A DNA stretch of 64,000 bases from Ephemerocybe angulata (Eukaryota; Basidiomycota; Agaricomycetes; Agaricales; Psathyrellaceae): contig JAACJK010000060.1 of the NCBI GenBank assembly GCA_013368325.1, forward strand, positions 434,001 through 498,000. The letters run 5' to 3'. The position numbers and the translations under genes are program-made. The notes under the pieces were generated by a model. It ran no database searches, was not told where the DNA came from, and saw only the letters and a list, made by a program, of their open reading frames with translations. Numbering within the stretch: position 1 is the stretch's first letter; each line of letters begins with the position of its first letter. Shown here one piece after another: positions 44,161 to 54,662 of the stretch.

Positions 44161-45614
44161 ATGGCGGCACTAACGAAGCTCTCAGCCCTCATCTCTATTC
44201 TTACTGTTATTGCCTCTGCTCAGGCGCTATACTCCGTACCTAACGGGAAATGCTCCGATGTTCTTCTCCCTGTCAGCGTTACTGCCCAAAACGCAGTCCT
44301 GAACATCACCGCTCCGCATAACCAGCAAGAGCTAACGGACTTCATCGCTCAATTTACTAGCTTGACGTCCAACTCTACGACCCAAATTATTGGGGCACCC
44401 GTTACCAATAATGCGACGTATAAGATCTGGACAGAGCTATGCCTCCCCACCAAGCAAGATTCGGCGAATACTGTCGAGTTTGCGGTTCATGGGTAGGTCA
44501 GCACACTCTGACATTGATATACGTGCGCTCACTATTCGTGGTCGCAAGGATTAACTTTGATCATACCTACTGGAACTTTGGTGGGCCTGGATCCAAGTAT
44601 AACTACGTCGATTCCGCTTTGAAGGCGGGACATGCGATCCTCATCTACGACAGGTTGGGTACGGCCACAGTCGATTTCATCGAACAAAGCGGCTGACAAC
44701 GCCTTTAGGAACGGGCAAGTCAGACAAGCCTGACGGAATAAAGGAGGTACAAACTGCAACGGAGGTCGAGATCGCGGCACAGCTAGTCAAGTTTCTGCGG
44801 GGCAATCCCTTCGGAAGTCGGTTTAATCGTATCATCGGCATTGGCCACTCATACGGCAGGTCAGTCCGTTAAACCATCCTCCCCCAAGAATCATCTGACT
44901 TCTTGCAGCGTTCAGCTTATTGGTATGCTCGGAAAATATGGAAATTTACTCGACGCAACAATCATCACTGGTTTTACACCCTTCTCTGGTGGTCTCAACA
45001 CTGCTTTCGGCTCACTCGGCTGGGCCATAGCCTCTGAGCAGAACCCAAAACGCTTTGGTATGGTACATGGTTGATTGTTCGGACGCATGCTTATCATTAT
45101 CAATGCGCAGGTGCATTGCCTTCCTCTTACATTGCGACTCAGGGCATCATAAATGATCAGCAAGTCTTCTTCCGGTTCGGCAACTACGATCCTGGTGCGT
45201 AAAGTCTCCCTCGACTGCTCTGTGCATGCTGATCAACGTGAAACCAGCTGTACTCAAAGCCGCAGAGGCCGGAAAAGCGACTGCGACACTGGGAGAGGTC
45301 ATCACTCAAGGCGCTGGACCGGCAGCCAATTATACCAATCCCGTGTTCGTTGTCACCGGGGACAAGGACTAGTGTGTTATTCTTATATATTTCAGTCTCT
45401 GCCTGACCTCACTTCGCGTAGCATCTTCTGCGGAGGGAACTGTTATCAAGCTGTGAATAACTTCACCAACCTTGTTGATTTCACCAAGGCGGTCTTCCCC
45501 GGCGTCTCAAACTTCTCTACCTTTATTCCGGCGGAGACGGGGCACGGCGTTAACCTACACCTATCCGCGCCACAGGTGTACTCCAAGATCCAAGAGTGGA
45601 TCGCCCAGCTGTAA
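44161..45614 (+). CDS. Secreted alpha/beta hydrolase, intact tandem copy 1
   Basis: Seven exons: 44161-44492, 44549-44658, 44709-44859, 44909-45057, 45111-45194, 45248-45371, 45422-45614; 380 codons plus stop. Signal peptide MAALTKLSALISILTVIASA. The fold shows the YWNFGGPG oxyanion region, ILIYDRLGTGKSDKP, and the nucleophile elbow GIGHSYGS, whose codons straddle the intron after exon 3. An acid candidate lies in VVTGDKD and the His in AETGHGVNLHLS. Several N-glycosylation sequons sit in the first 110 residues. The substrate is unknown; an ester or lactone is most likely. The next gene downstream is a close paralog in the same orientation. Confidence 0.85.
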
Positions 45615-45780
45615 TCTGCTAGCCGCCGCAGCATGTCAGTCTGTCATGTAGTCATACATTGACTGCGGGCAGTGAATTTCTGCTCCCTCATTCTCTCACA
45701 TGACGGTGTAGCTTAGAAATCTCCAGTAAATTTGGCTGGCCCCCCCGCGTGTATCTCCAGCATACTATACCGAGCCGAGC

Positions 45781-45787
45781 TATATAT
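45781..45787 (+). promoter_or_regulatory. TATA box of alpha/beta hydrolase 2
   Basis: TATATAT about 45 bp before the ATG at 45831. Confidence 0.45.
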
Positions 45788-45830
45788 TTCCAGTGCTTTT
45801 TACCCTACTATTCTACACCTGCTCTTCGCC

Positions 45831-47519
45831 ATGGCTCCCGGAAAGATATCCTACATTCTCTCCCTTTTCTGTGCCTTCTCCTCGATTCACCGTGCGAACG
45901 CCATTTCTGGGGGGAAATGCATTGATGCCCTCCTTCCAGTAAATGTCACTGCACAGAACACACAGCTGAAAGTCTCCGCTCCACGCAACCAGCAAGAGCT
46001 CACAGACATCATCACCAGGCTCACTAGCGAGACCTCCAATGTTACTGCAGAGGTCACCGGGCCTCCTGTCACCAACAAGGCAACGTACAAAATTTGGACA
46101 CGACTTTGCGTCCCCACCAGCCAAGATATATCCAAGACGGTCCAGTTAGCGATACATGGGTATGAGTTATAATCGCACCACTGTTCTATCGCTCGTTACT
46201 CACCAAGTCCAAACCTCAAGGACGAATTTCGACAGTTCCTACTGGACCTTTGGTGGAGATGGTTCGAAGTACAACTATGTCGAATCGTCACTCAAAGCAG
46301 GCCATGTGGAAGGCTCGTGAGGCTAACACGAGTCAACACTGAGGACGACGAGACATGACATGAACAATGTCTAGTTGGGCGAACGAGGACGAACGACAGG
46401 GTACATGGGTGGACTAAGCTAAGGAACGAAAGGATCGAAACGCGTGTAGTAAGGACGATGGGATGATGTAAGCCATCGCGTCCTTACACCATGCTATCTT
46501 TATTTACGACAGACTAGGTACACATCAATATTGCCGTCGTGCAGAATGTGGAATATTTCTGTCAGGACTGACATTCTTTCCAGGAACCGGAAAGTCAGAC
46601 AAGCCCGATGGAATCACCGAGGTACAAACCGCAACGGATTTCGAGATTGCCGCAGAACTCGTTAAGTATCTGCGCACGAAACCCGGGGGAAATGAGTTCA
46701 ACCGAGTTGTCGGAATTGGGCACTCATTCGGAAGGTATACTACCCAGATTAGACTCCCTGAAGGGAAAACATACTCACGATTACTTACTTTTAGCGCCCA
46801 GCTCGTAGACCTACTTCAGAAATATGGAAACATCCTCGACGCGACTATCCTGACAGGATTTACAGCTTATCTTGGAGGTGGACTCTTGACTGCATTTGCG
46901 ACAGATGGCTGGAATATCGCTTCTGCGCAGAACCCGAAGCGCTTTGGTGAGTTCACCAAAGTCCCTAAATACCCCAGGCTTTGGTACGGGCGCTTATCTT
47001 AGGTGACGTCAGGCTCGCTCCCTTCCACTTACATCGTAACGGAGGGCATCGTCAACGTCCAGCAGCACTTCTTCCGGTATGGCGGCTACGATTCAGGTAT
47101 GATCTCCCATGCAAAAATTGGGTTTATACTGACAAATCTACATACAGCGGTTCTTGAAGCTGTCGAGGCGACTAAAGCAACTGCAACTCTCGGAGAGATT
47201 CTCACACCCCTTGGAGGACCAGCGCTTAATTACACCAACCCAGTTTTAGTTGTCACCGGAGACAAGGACTAGTAAGCACTCGTCCAACACTCTAAATTCG
47301 TTTTGACTGATTGTGTTTACCTTCGCCAGCGGCTTCTGCGGCGGGAACTGTTACCAGATGGTGAATGGCGTCAATCTCGTTGAATCGACGAAGCGCATCT
47401 TCCCTGGCGTAACCAGCTTCTCTACCTACATCCCAGCGAACACCGGGCATGGCCTCAATCTGCATTTGAGCGCGCCTGAAACGTTCTCCAAGATTCAGGA
47501 GTGGATTTCACGACTTTGA
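45831..47519 (+). pseudogene. Secreted alpha/beta hydrolase copy 2, split by an insertion
   Basis: Same exon order and motifs as the gene at 44161: signal peptide from MAPGKISYILSLFCAF, SYWTFGGDGSKYNYV, IFIYDRLGTGKSDKP, GIGHSFGSAQ, VVTGDKD, NTGHGLNLHLS, ending QEWISRL at 47519. The reading frame is interrupted inside the codons for KAGH/AIFIYDR by a 182-bp insertion (46307-46488) that adds stop codons and lies within what is exon 2 in the paralog. Without the insert the frame joins exactly. No GT/AG pair at the insert edges would remove it and restore the frame. Otherwise undecayed, so the insertion looks recent. Confidence 0.8.
46307..46488. mobile_element. 182-bp MITE-like insertion with CCATG duplication
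   Basis: Flanked by the direct repeat CCATG (46302-46306 and 46489-46493); the intact paralog shows one uninterrupted sequence here. The ends are imperfect inverted repeats: the first bases TGGAAGG-C-CG then GGCTAACA match the complement of the right end TGTAAGGAC-CG then GGCTTACA, over about 22 nt. No coding capacity. The size, inverted ends and short target duplication fit a non-autonomous DNA transposon. Confidence 0.7.
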
Positions 47520-47863
47520 TGTTCCAGTTCCTCCTAGGTTCTAACCAGGGTAGATGCCGAGTCCTGGAGTGTTTCCAGGCTGAGCGCTACAGGCTAAGTC
47601 TTGCGGTGTCGATCAGTCATACCCCCCTTTTCCTGGGTGGCCATTTCCATCTTTTCTATCAATAGCATCTTTCTAATGTCACATTTTTTCCTTGCCTCGA
47701 TGTCACTCTTGAGCGCTTGAGCGTATGGACGCTTTTAGTGACACAGTCGATGACGATGGCATTTGACAGCTGTTGCGTTGTCTTCGGAGTATTACGACGT
47801 GCTACTTTTGGTTTCTATGAACATCTAATCTAGTCAGAAGCCGATCGCTATCAGTCGAAATGA
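47520..47863. other. Intergenic between convergent genes
   Basis: Nothing coding recognised. Confidence 0.45.
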
Positions 47864-48833
47864 CTACTCAATGAAGCAAGGGAGCTGTTCAACGCAATGT
47901 CGGATCTGGAGCAATGTCGCTCGCCGGTCGAACCTCATTGCTTCGCAGCCCAGAGTCGGACATCGGGCAGCCCAGCAAGCATCCGACTCCCTCCACGACC
48001 CAGCACCCTCAGTCAACGCTACGATCTTTGCCCCACACGGCATCCTGGCGAGCTCGGCACTCAGTGCCTTTTTGAAGTTTAGCCACAGGTTATCTTGTGG
48101 ATGCGCGACACAGCAAGTATCGCAGAAGTATAGGGATCTGAATGGGGTTCAGCGCATCAGTACGAGTAACGCAGCAGACCCCGGTATGGTATACCGCAAC
48201 AGAAGGCAGAGGGACTTACGAATTGCCGCCGGTAAACCGCGTAGGACTGTCCAACAGTTTCCTAAACGCCGAACTGCGTCTCCTTCTGAGATCTATCAAC
48301 GCCTGCGCATCCTTCGTTGGGATCTGTGCGAGTATTGCCGCGTGCTCGGGGGCCTGGAAGTCGACGGATAAGGTATATTTTGAAGTCGTCCGTGCTTCTT
48401 CTGTCCACCCGAGGTACTTCGCCAGGGCGAAGAACCTCAGAGACTGCTCGCGAGGTATACGGCTTGTTGATAGGTGATCGCGTATTCGACGCATGAGATG
48501 ATGGCAGTCCCATTTGTCGACGAGTTCTAGAATGGGGTAGACCTCTTCGATCGAGCTCCAATGGATAGAGGCACCAGTGAGGAGGCCAAGGGTGGACTTG
48601 AGAGTCTTATCCTTCTCGAAAACGTCGATGACAGTAGTTCGATGGTTGGAGTTGACCTGGCGATGGTCCCCGGGACTGGGAAGGGTAAACATGGTGTCGA
48701 ACAAGTCAGAGTGGTTTCGGAGAAGATTAAGGTCGACATGCTGAATCGACCCTTCAATGGATCGTAGTCCCACTGAACCTGACGATGGTGTCGAGGATGA
48801 TGAATATGACGTGGCGGTATGAGTGTATCCCAT
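47864..48833 (-). CDS. BTB/POZ-domain protein
   Basis: Two exons: 48833-48220 and 48137-47864; 295 codons plus stop. After a short Ser/Thr-rich start the BTB-type fold is seen (HVDLNLLRNHSDLFDTMFTL, then LTGASIHWSSIEEVYPILEL). The BACK-like helices DKWDCHHLMRRIRDHL and FFALAKYLGW follow. The C-terminus has paired cysteines (YFCDTCCVAHP, PCGAKIV, CWAARCPTLGC). Agaricomycetes carry large families of such proteins, presumed adaptors for Cullin-3 ubiquitin ligases or transcription factors; which applies here is unknown. Confidence 0.75.
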
Positions 48834-48911
48834 TGTGCAAGCAGCTCAGTCAAAGAGTTCCAGGAATCGGCTAGGGGAGTTGGGAGATAGAGACAACTTC
48901 CCGCTCCCCAG

Positions 48912-48918
48912 CTTTATA
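48912..48918 (-). promoter_or_regulatory. TATA box of the BTB gene
   Basis: TATAAAG on the minus strand about 80 bp before the ATG at 48833. Confidence 0.4.
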
Positions 48919-49770
48919 CGCTTGTCGTGCACGCATGTACGTGATGTCAAACGAAGCTGTTTGCAGGGTAAACGAGGCCCCGTAGGGTAGTTGCGCCCTT
49001 CCGGCATCGGAGTGTACACCGTGACTGTAAATGATCTGTTCGAGACAGAATTGATGTCCGGCAGTTCATGAGGTATATGATAGCCTTTACGGTTCTGGGC
49101 GCTCACCGAGGGTAGTGTAAAAGAACGCATCGTACTTGTATCGCACTCAAGATCTAACAGAATTGACTTGTTCAGCTACAATCCGCGTCTGACGCAAGAA
49201 CGCGACTTACTATGGTCTACCCATCCCGGTATGAGCTTCCCAAGCTGACAGGTTTATCGCTGGTTAGTCGGCCAAGAATTCGAAATCGCGATGCTTTCTG
49301 CCCTGTCGCAGGTAGATGTTGATTGAATTTGTCTATCATGTAACCTGTGGGTATGATTCAGACGACATGCTGCCGTTAGCAGCGAGGAGCTTCACATCTG
49401 AGCCACCACCGAAAACCCCACAGAATTGCTCGACCATGATCCTGGAAAGGAACGACCTGAGCTCTCTTTTGGATACTTACCGCAAACCTGTGCAATCATG
49501 CTCCCGTAGATACGAGACTGGCCGGCGTAATTACGTTGATCCCCGATCCTAGGGTCACGATTTGCAACGTGGTCGAGAGTAGACTGAAGGTTGGAAAGTC
49601 AACTCAACATAAAGCTTCGTTCGTTCGACCCTGAACACCACAAGGCTAGAACCGTAAGACTAAACAGGCAAAACCTTCCTTGTCCTTCCGTCGATTAGGT
49701 CGCGTGAGGTACCTAAAGGGAATCAGAAACGCCCATCGAACGAGCATAACTGACGCTCACCTGCCCGTTG
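48919..49770. other. Intergenic, no gene seen
   Basis: Short ORFs on both strands without recognisable motifs. Confidence 0.4.
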
Positions 49771-50469
49771 TCACTGAACGCCGTGAAGTTCTGCATATGG
49801 ATCCCAGCTAGGATCCAGGTGCCTCTCATACTCCATGAAGTTGGCGATCAAAGACGCGACGTCCTCCCCGTACACCACCTTGATGAAGTCGAAGATAGCA
49901 TCTATTCCCGCACTAACCCCAGCCGCAGTCCACGCGTTGCCATCGACGACCCATCTCGCCTTTCCCACCCATTCCACTTGAGGCCTGTAACCTGAGATCC
50001 TCTTGAACGCGGCCTTGTTCGTCGTGGCCTTTTTGCCATCCAACACCCCGGCCTGTGCCGCCATCCCCGATCCCGTGCAGACGGTGAAGAGGTATTGCGC
50101 CTCCGGGTATACTCGGCGGATGTACGCGATGGCAGATCCAACGTCGTTCGGAGGTCGATTGCCAACGCCCCCTGGCACTATGAGAACATCGACTTTCGGC
50201 GCCGTATCGAACGTGTGCGTAGGAACGATACTTTGAGAAAAGGCTGATCCAGGGTGCTCTAATCCTTGGGGTGACTTCGTCGATACGGGGTCCAAAGTCT
50301 CTGCGAGGACGTAAAGCTTGATAGGGTAAAGGAATGATAGGACATTGAGCGCGTCGAGAGGGCCAAAGACGTCCAATGCTTGGAAGCCAGGATAGAGAAC
50401 TAGACCGAAGGAGAGTGGGACTTTGTCGGCAGGCTGGGCTGAGGCCGGGAATTCGAGGGCAACTGACAT
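49771..50469 (-). CDS. DJ-1/PfpI-family protein
   Basis: Intronless, 232 codons plus stop. Class-I glutamine-amidotransferase-like fold: LSFGLVLYPGFQALDVFGPL at the start, VDVLIVPGGVGNRP (glycine turn), and the nucleophile elbow LFTVCTGSGMAAQAG with the reactive cysteine. Then WVVDGNAWTAAGVSAGIDA, and an ending typical of the fungal ThiJ/PfpI subgroup (ANFMEYERHLDPSWDPYAEL). Fungal members are mostly uncharacterised; glyoxalase, isonitrile hydratase-like or stress roles are known in relatives. It is transcribed divergently from the ATP-grasp gene, with 234 bp between starts. Confidence 0.9.
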   Translation of the reverse strand: MSVALEFPASAQPADKVPLSFGLVLYPGFQALDVFGPLDALNVLSFLYPIKLYVLAETLDPVSTKSPQGLEHPGSAFSQSIVPTHTFDTAPKVDVLIVPGGVGNRPPNDVGSAIAYIRRVYPEAQYLFTVCTGSGMAAQAGVLDGKKATTNKAAFKRISGYRPQVEWVGKARWVVDGNAWTAAGVSAGIDAIFDFIKVVYGEDVASLIANFMEYERHLDPSWDPYAELHGVQ

Positions 50470-50703
50470 GGCGGTCCGTTTAGAGAAGTGACTCGATGCT
50501 GAGATGCACCAAGCAAATCAGATTAAGCGCAGCAAACACAAGCCCCTATCCAACGCGCCCTAGGCGCTGATCGGATTGCGGCAGGCGCCGTGGGCCCCGC
50601 AGCAGCCGTCCGCTTCGAGACCCCTAAAATAGGGGGAGAAGTCTCATTTATTCTAACCCCATTGCCCAAATGCCAATGACCCACCTTACATCTGCCTTTC
50701 ATC

Positions 50704-52159
50704 ATGCGAAGACGTGGACATGATACAACACAGAGCACGAACCCATTGAACATACTTCTCAGCAATGGTCGGTTCCCTGTCACCCTCGATCTTGCTCGAC
50801 AGTTACGGCTAGCTGGGCATCGGATTTTCGTGGTGGGTGAGCAGCTTCGACCGTTAATCTTCAAGGAATACCTAATGTGGAGGAAGATACGATGCATTAT
50901 CACGTCTGCAAGTTTTCGAAGGACGTGAAACACTCGTACCAGGTCCCAGTCCCTCGAGATGACGCTGAGGGTTACATCGCCGGCGTCATGCGAGCAGTTC
51001 ACGAATGCGGAATTGACCTCATCATCCCCATGCACGAAGAGATCTTCTACCTCGCCGAAGCCGCCCAAACGAATGCTGAACTTCGCGGAAAGCTCCTCGC
51101 ACCACCCTTCCCCACTCTCATCATGCTTCATAACAAGTGGGAGTTCGCCAAGTTCTTGACGAGGAATGGGCTCGGGGTGCCCCGATCATCCCTGTGCCAG
51201 AGCTATGACGACGTGTTGGAGCTTGATCATAACGTTGAATGGGCTCTCAAGCCAGTCTATGGCCGGGCTTCTACGAACATCTTCCACATTCAACCGAACG
51301 TTGCCCCACCCAAGCATGAGGACATTGACATTTCCGAGGAGAAACACTATATAGCGCAGGAATGGGCGAAGGGGCTCCGCTATTGCACGTATTCGGTGTT
51401 CTGGGATGGGAAGGTCGCAGCGCTCTCGGCATATCCTGTGAAGGATACAATCGACGGTAAGTCGCGTGTCCACTACAGAAGTACAAGACTCACTCAAAGG
51501 CCCCAAAAGGTGCATCTTGCGTATACTTCGAATCTGTTCAGAATCCGGATATTACAGAGTACGTCGATAACCTCGCCGCCGCATCGCCAGGAGTATCTGG
51601 GCAGATTGCTCTGGACCTGATCAAATCGGACAAGGACGGCAAAATGGTGGCTATCGATTGCAACCCTCGCGCCACGTCCGGCATTCATCTCTACTCACGA
51701 ACACCTCGACTCGCGTCAGTCATGACGTGCCACATTCCCGTCGATGCACCACGGTGGACCAAGCCTATACCCGACCACGTCGCTCCTCCAATCCACGCGA
51801 AGCGCCAGGTCGCGCCTGGGATGCTGATGTGGAAGAGGGCGTCTGCCAAGTCCGATATCAAGGCCATCGCCATCGAGTATGTGAGCCATATGAAGAGGCT
51901 TGTGTTCAGCCAGGATGTCGTGTGGTCTTGGAAGGACCTCACACCGTCGCTGATGCAGCCGTTCCTACTGACGAGTTATTACGAGATCTGCCGCGAGAAA
52001 GGCTTGAAATTACCCACCATGTTCCAGCACGACTACATCTGGGAGCCTAAAGGCCACCATCTAGAGGACGTCCGGAGGATGTTGGACAAGCAGGATAAAA
52101 AGGCAGGGGAAACATTCATCGAGAGATCAACTATCCCATTTGTATCTTCTGGTGATTGA
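50704..52159 (+). CDS. ATP-grasp carboxylate ligase-like enzyme
   Basis: Three exons: 50704-50836, 50887-51456, 51510-52159; 450 codons plus stop. The N-terminal preATP-grasp Rossmann region reads NPLNILLSNGRFPVTLDLAR and HRIFVVD; the Asp codon is made by splicing. The central ATP-grasp part has LIIPMHEEIFYLAEA, LHNKWEFAKFLTRNGLGVP, WALKPVYGRASTNIF (ATP-binding Lys) and YIAQEWAKGLRYCTYSVF. The metal-binding strand is MVAIDCNPRATSGIHL. The C-terminal ~170 residues are a fungal extension. Such enzymes join a carboxylate to an amine or thiol through an acyl-phosphate; the substrate here is unknown. Confidence 0.82.
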
Positions 52160-52763
52160 GCACAAGGCGCTGTAGAATGCAGTTGGATACCACATGCTCA
52201 GCCAGCAATTCGATCCAAAATTCTTTGGAAGACCTACCTAGATACCTAGAGTTCGGCTGTGATCTCGACCTTGACACATCACGGCGGTTGCTTCCGGCGC
52301 TTCAGTTTGGGCCATTGTGCTGTATTTTGTAAGCCATAGCCAAGACGGACGAAGTCGAAGGCTGCGGGGTCGACTGTGGGTTCTGCGAAAGGTGATGGAA
52401 AAATTGCTGCACCAGCAAGTTCCCCTTGGAAGCATCTAGGCCGACCGAATTCTAAAGATCTGTCGTCACTCCCTTGAGTTCCTTATCAGATAACGTACTT
52501 ACTCACATCTCGAAGCTACCCATCGCCCGACCAGCAGGTTCGGCCGTGCGCTCATGGGAGGCCACGGGAAGAAACTGCGCCGGAGCCTGGCGACATGGGG
52601 GTTCGAAGCAAGAGAACACATCAAACCCGGGTCAAGTTCGGATATGATGAGTCCCTTATCTTATCAGATCAAGTTCAACACGAACCCATTCCATTCATTC
52701 ACTGACGCCCCTCCGCCACACCTTGCAATTGAACATTACCGTCTCTATATATTCCCCTTCAAT
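52160..52763. other. Intergenic, no gene seen
   Basis: No gene recognised; includes the BolA promoter region. Confidence 0.4.
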
Positions 52764-53193
52764 ATGCCCATCGGCGCCGCCTCTTTGGAAGCAGCAATCA
52801 AGGCTGCTATACCCGTCGAGCACCTCGAGATCAAGGACGACTCGGATGGGTGCGGAGACAAATACTCAGTCTTGATCGTCAGCGAGGTACGCTAAGCGCC
52901 TTGAACACCGCTCTCCTCCCTATTGATGAGCCTTGGCACAGATATTTGCTGGAAAGAGCACCCTCGCAAGGCACCGTCTCGGTACATAAAAACAGGTTTA
53001 TTAACGCTATTTATTGTACATGTTAGCTGACTCGCCGTACAGTGAACGAGCTGCTCAAGGACTATATAGCCCGGATACACGCTTTCTCGCAGGTGAGCTG
53101 CTTCTTGTGCGTTTGCAACGAGAATTGGGTCATCGAGACTCGCCCCAGAAAACACTTACCCCCCAACAATACCAAGAGGAGCTGTTGAAGTAG
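52764..53193 (+). CDS. BolA-like protein (Bol2 type)
   Basis: Four exons: 52764-52886, 52942-52981, 53043-53092, 53149-53193; 85 codons plus stop, a normal BolA length. The spliced protein has SLEAAIKAAIPVEHLEIKDD, then the GCGDKYSVLIVSE loop with the conserved Cys, AGKSTLARHRLVNELLKDYI with the invariant His ligand in RHRLVN, and HAFSQKTLTPQQY. BolA proteins partner monothiol glutaredoxins to bind [2Fe-2S] clusters and act in iron sensing and Fe-S delivery. Four exons in a gene this small shows the intron density of this genome. Confidence 0.93.
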
Positions 53194-53582
53194 CGGAACA
53201 TTTGTATACCAAGCCATTTTGTATTGCGCTAAGCGTTTGTAAATGAGGAAGAGGAGTTACTGGAGGACGTACGAAGTACATTAAGTATAAAGCCATGCGC
53301 GTGTAAAGAAAGCAAGAATTACGAAGTGTCTAGAAGGTCGTGACGAAGATAAGGGTGAGTAGTGCTACATGAAGAGACGGAAGAAAGTCCAGAGTCGTCG
53401 AAGGGGCGTACCGGTTACAAGCTAATGATACAGAAGGGTGGAAAGCGAAGGGCGAGTACACAATGTCAATAAACGTCATCGAAAGCGAGGGGCAAGAGTT
53501 CAGCGGGGTCGTGGATCATAAAAAGGTTTGCGTCAAGCACCCCGTCATAAGAAAGCGAAAGTAATCGTCGTCAGAGTTTAGC
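53194..53582. other. Intergenic between convergent genes
   Basis: No gene seen. Confidence 0.45.
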
Positions 53583-54662
53583 TTAGAATCGCACTGGCGC
53601 AGCAGGGCGTCTCCATGAGGAGGCGTTGGCGGCATTGGCCCTAACAGCAGGTGCCCGGTACTTCTGCTGAGCAGGCGCAGGCGCAGGGGCCTGATACCGC
53701 TGCTGGGTGAATGCGGGTGCCCTGTACTTCTGCTGTGCGGGTGCGGGTGCAGAGGGCTTTTGGGTGGCGGGCTTCGAGGGGCGACCGAGCATGACGCCTC
53801 CAGTGAGGGTGCTGCTGACGCCACCCTGGTAGAGGTACTTGGTCTTGTCCTTCTTGGAGGTGTCGATGTAAACGTTGGCCTCGCAGGTTTCGGGAATGTC
53901 GAGCGAGACGCTGGAGGCAGATGAGAGGCTGCCCTCGTCGCTGAAGCAGCTGGAGTATGTCGAGGTGCGGGAGCTCGGGCGAGAGCTCTCAGAGGGCTCG
54001 GGGGAGGAGATGGGGGAGATGGGCGCGGCGATGAACCTCTCCTTGGTCGGCGTGGGCGAGATGATGGATGTCTTGGAGATCATGGCGAACAGCTCCTCCT
54101 CCGACTCGTCATCAGCGTAGCGCAGCTGCTGAGCGAAGCTGGACGAGCGCGGCGTAAGGGAAGCGGAGGGAAGGGAGATGGGCGAAGGACGGGAGACGGG
54201 AGAGGGCTTTCCGGCAGCGCGTTGACCGAACTTCCTGATAGGAACCTGGGCGACATCGGCGCGAGAGAGACGAGCGAGGAGCGAACGCTTGCTGGCGTTG
54301 AGCTCGGGGGTCTTCCAGATGGTTACAGTTTGAGGGGCTGCTCCAGACTCAGTGGCTGGGTAGCGGGCAATGACGCTGTTGCTGTCGATGATGAGATCGA
54401 ACTCCCGTTGTCCGAAAGACTCGATCCACTCGGCCCATTGAATGCCTACAGCAGAAGAGACCCCAGCAATAATAGGGGGAGGGTTGCTTGATGTAAATGT
54501 GAGAACCAGGCGCTTGTTGGGGGAGGCCTCGAGAGCAGTGTTGAAGACCGTACGAAGTGCGGTTTGGAAAGAATGCATGAATGCAGGAGAGCGGACCAAC
54601 GAAAGTGGCCTCGTGATGAAGCTAACAGCTTGGTAGATGCTGGATGGGATGCTGAGGAACAT
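53583..54662 (-). CDS. Clampless1 (Clp1)-like protein, tentative
   Basis: Intronless, 359 codons plus stop, from ATG 54662 (MFLSIPSSIYQAVSFITRPL). Residues ~30-120 form a predicted folded region (FNTALEASPNKRLVLTFTSS, VGIQWAEWIESFGQREFDLI, VIARYPATESG). The middle ~120 residues are Ser/Pro-rich and probably disordered. A conserved-looking block CEANVYIDTSKKDKTKYLYQ then GGVSSTLTGGVMLGR follows. The tail repeats the unit QQKYRAPA three times with small changes. Length and the YLYQGGVS block suggest the basidiomycete Clp1 family, which acts in clamp-cell formation and dikaryotic growth; this is recognition from memory and moderate only. The coding call itself is strong. Confidence 0.5.
   Translation of the reverse strand: MFLSIPSSIYQAVSFITRPLSLVRSPAFMHSFQTALRTVFNTALEASPNKRLVLTFTSSNPPPIIAGVSSAVGIQWAEWIESFGQREFDLIIDSNSVIARYPATESGAAPQTVTIWKTPELNASKRSLLARLSRADVAQVPIRKFGQRAAGKPSPVSRPSPISLPSASLTPRSSSFAQQLRYADDESEEELFAMISKTSIISPTPTKERFIAAPISPISSPEPSESSRPSSRTSTYSSCFSDEGSLSSASSVSLDIPETCEANVYIDTSKKDKTKYLYQGGVSSTLTGGVMLGRPSKPATQKPSAPAPAQQKYRAPAFTQQRYQAPAPAPAQQKYRAPAVRANAANASSWRRPAAPVRF

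Noticed and set aside
46307..46488. The hydrolase insert as a genuine intron
   Set aside because: The paralog has no intron here, the edges lack a usable AG acceptor, and the CCATG direct repeat fits a transposon target duplication better.
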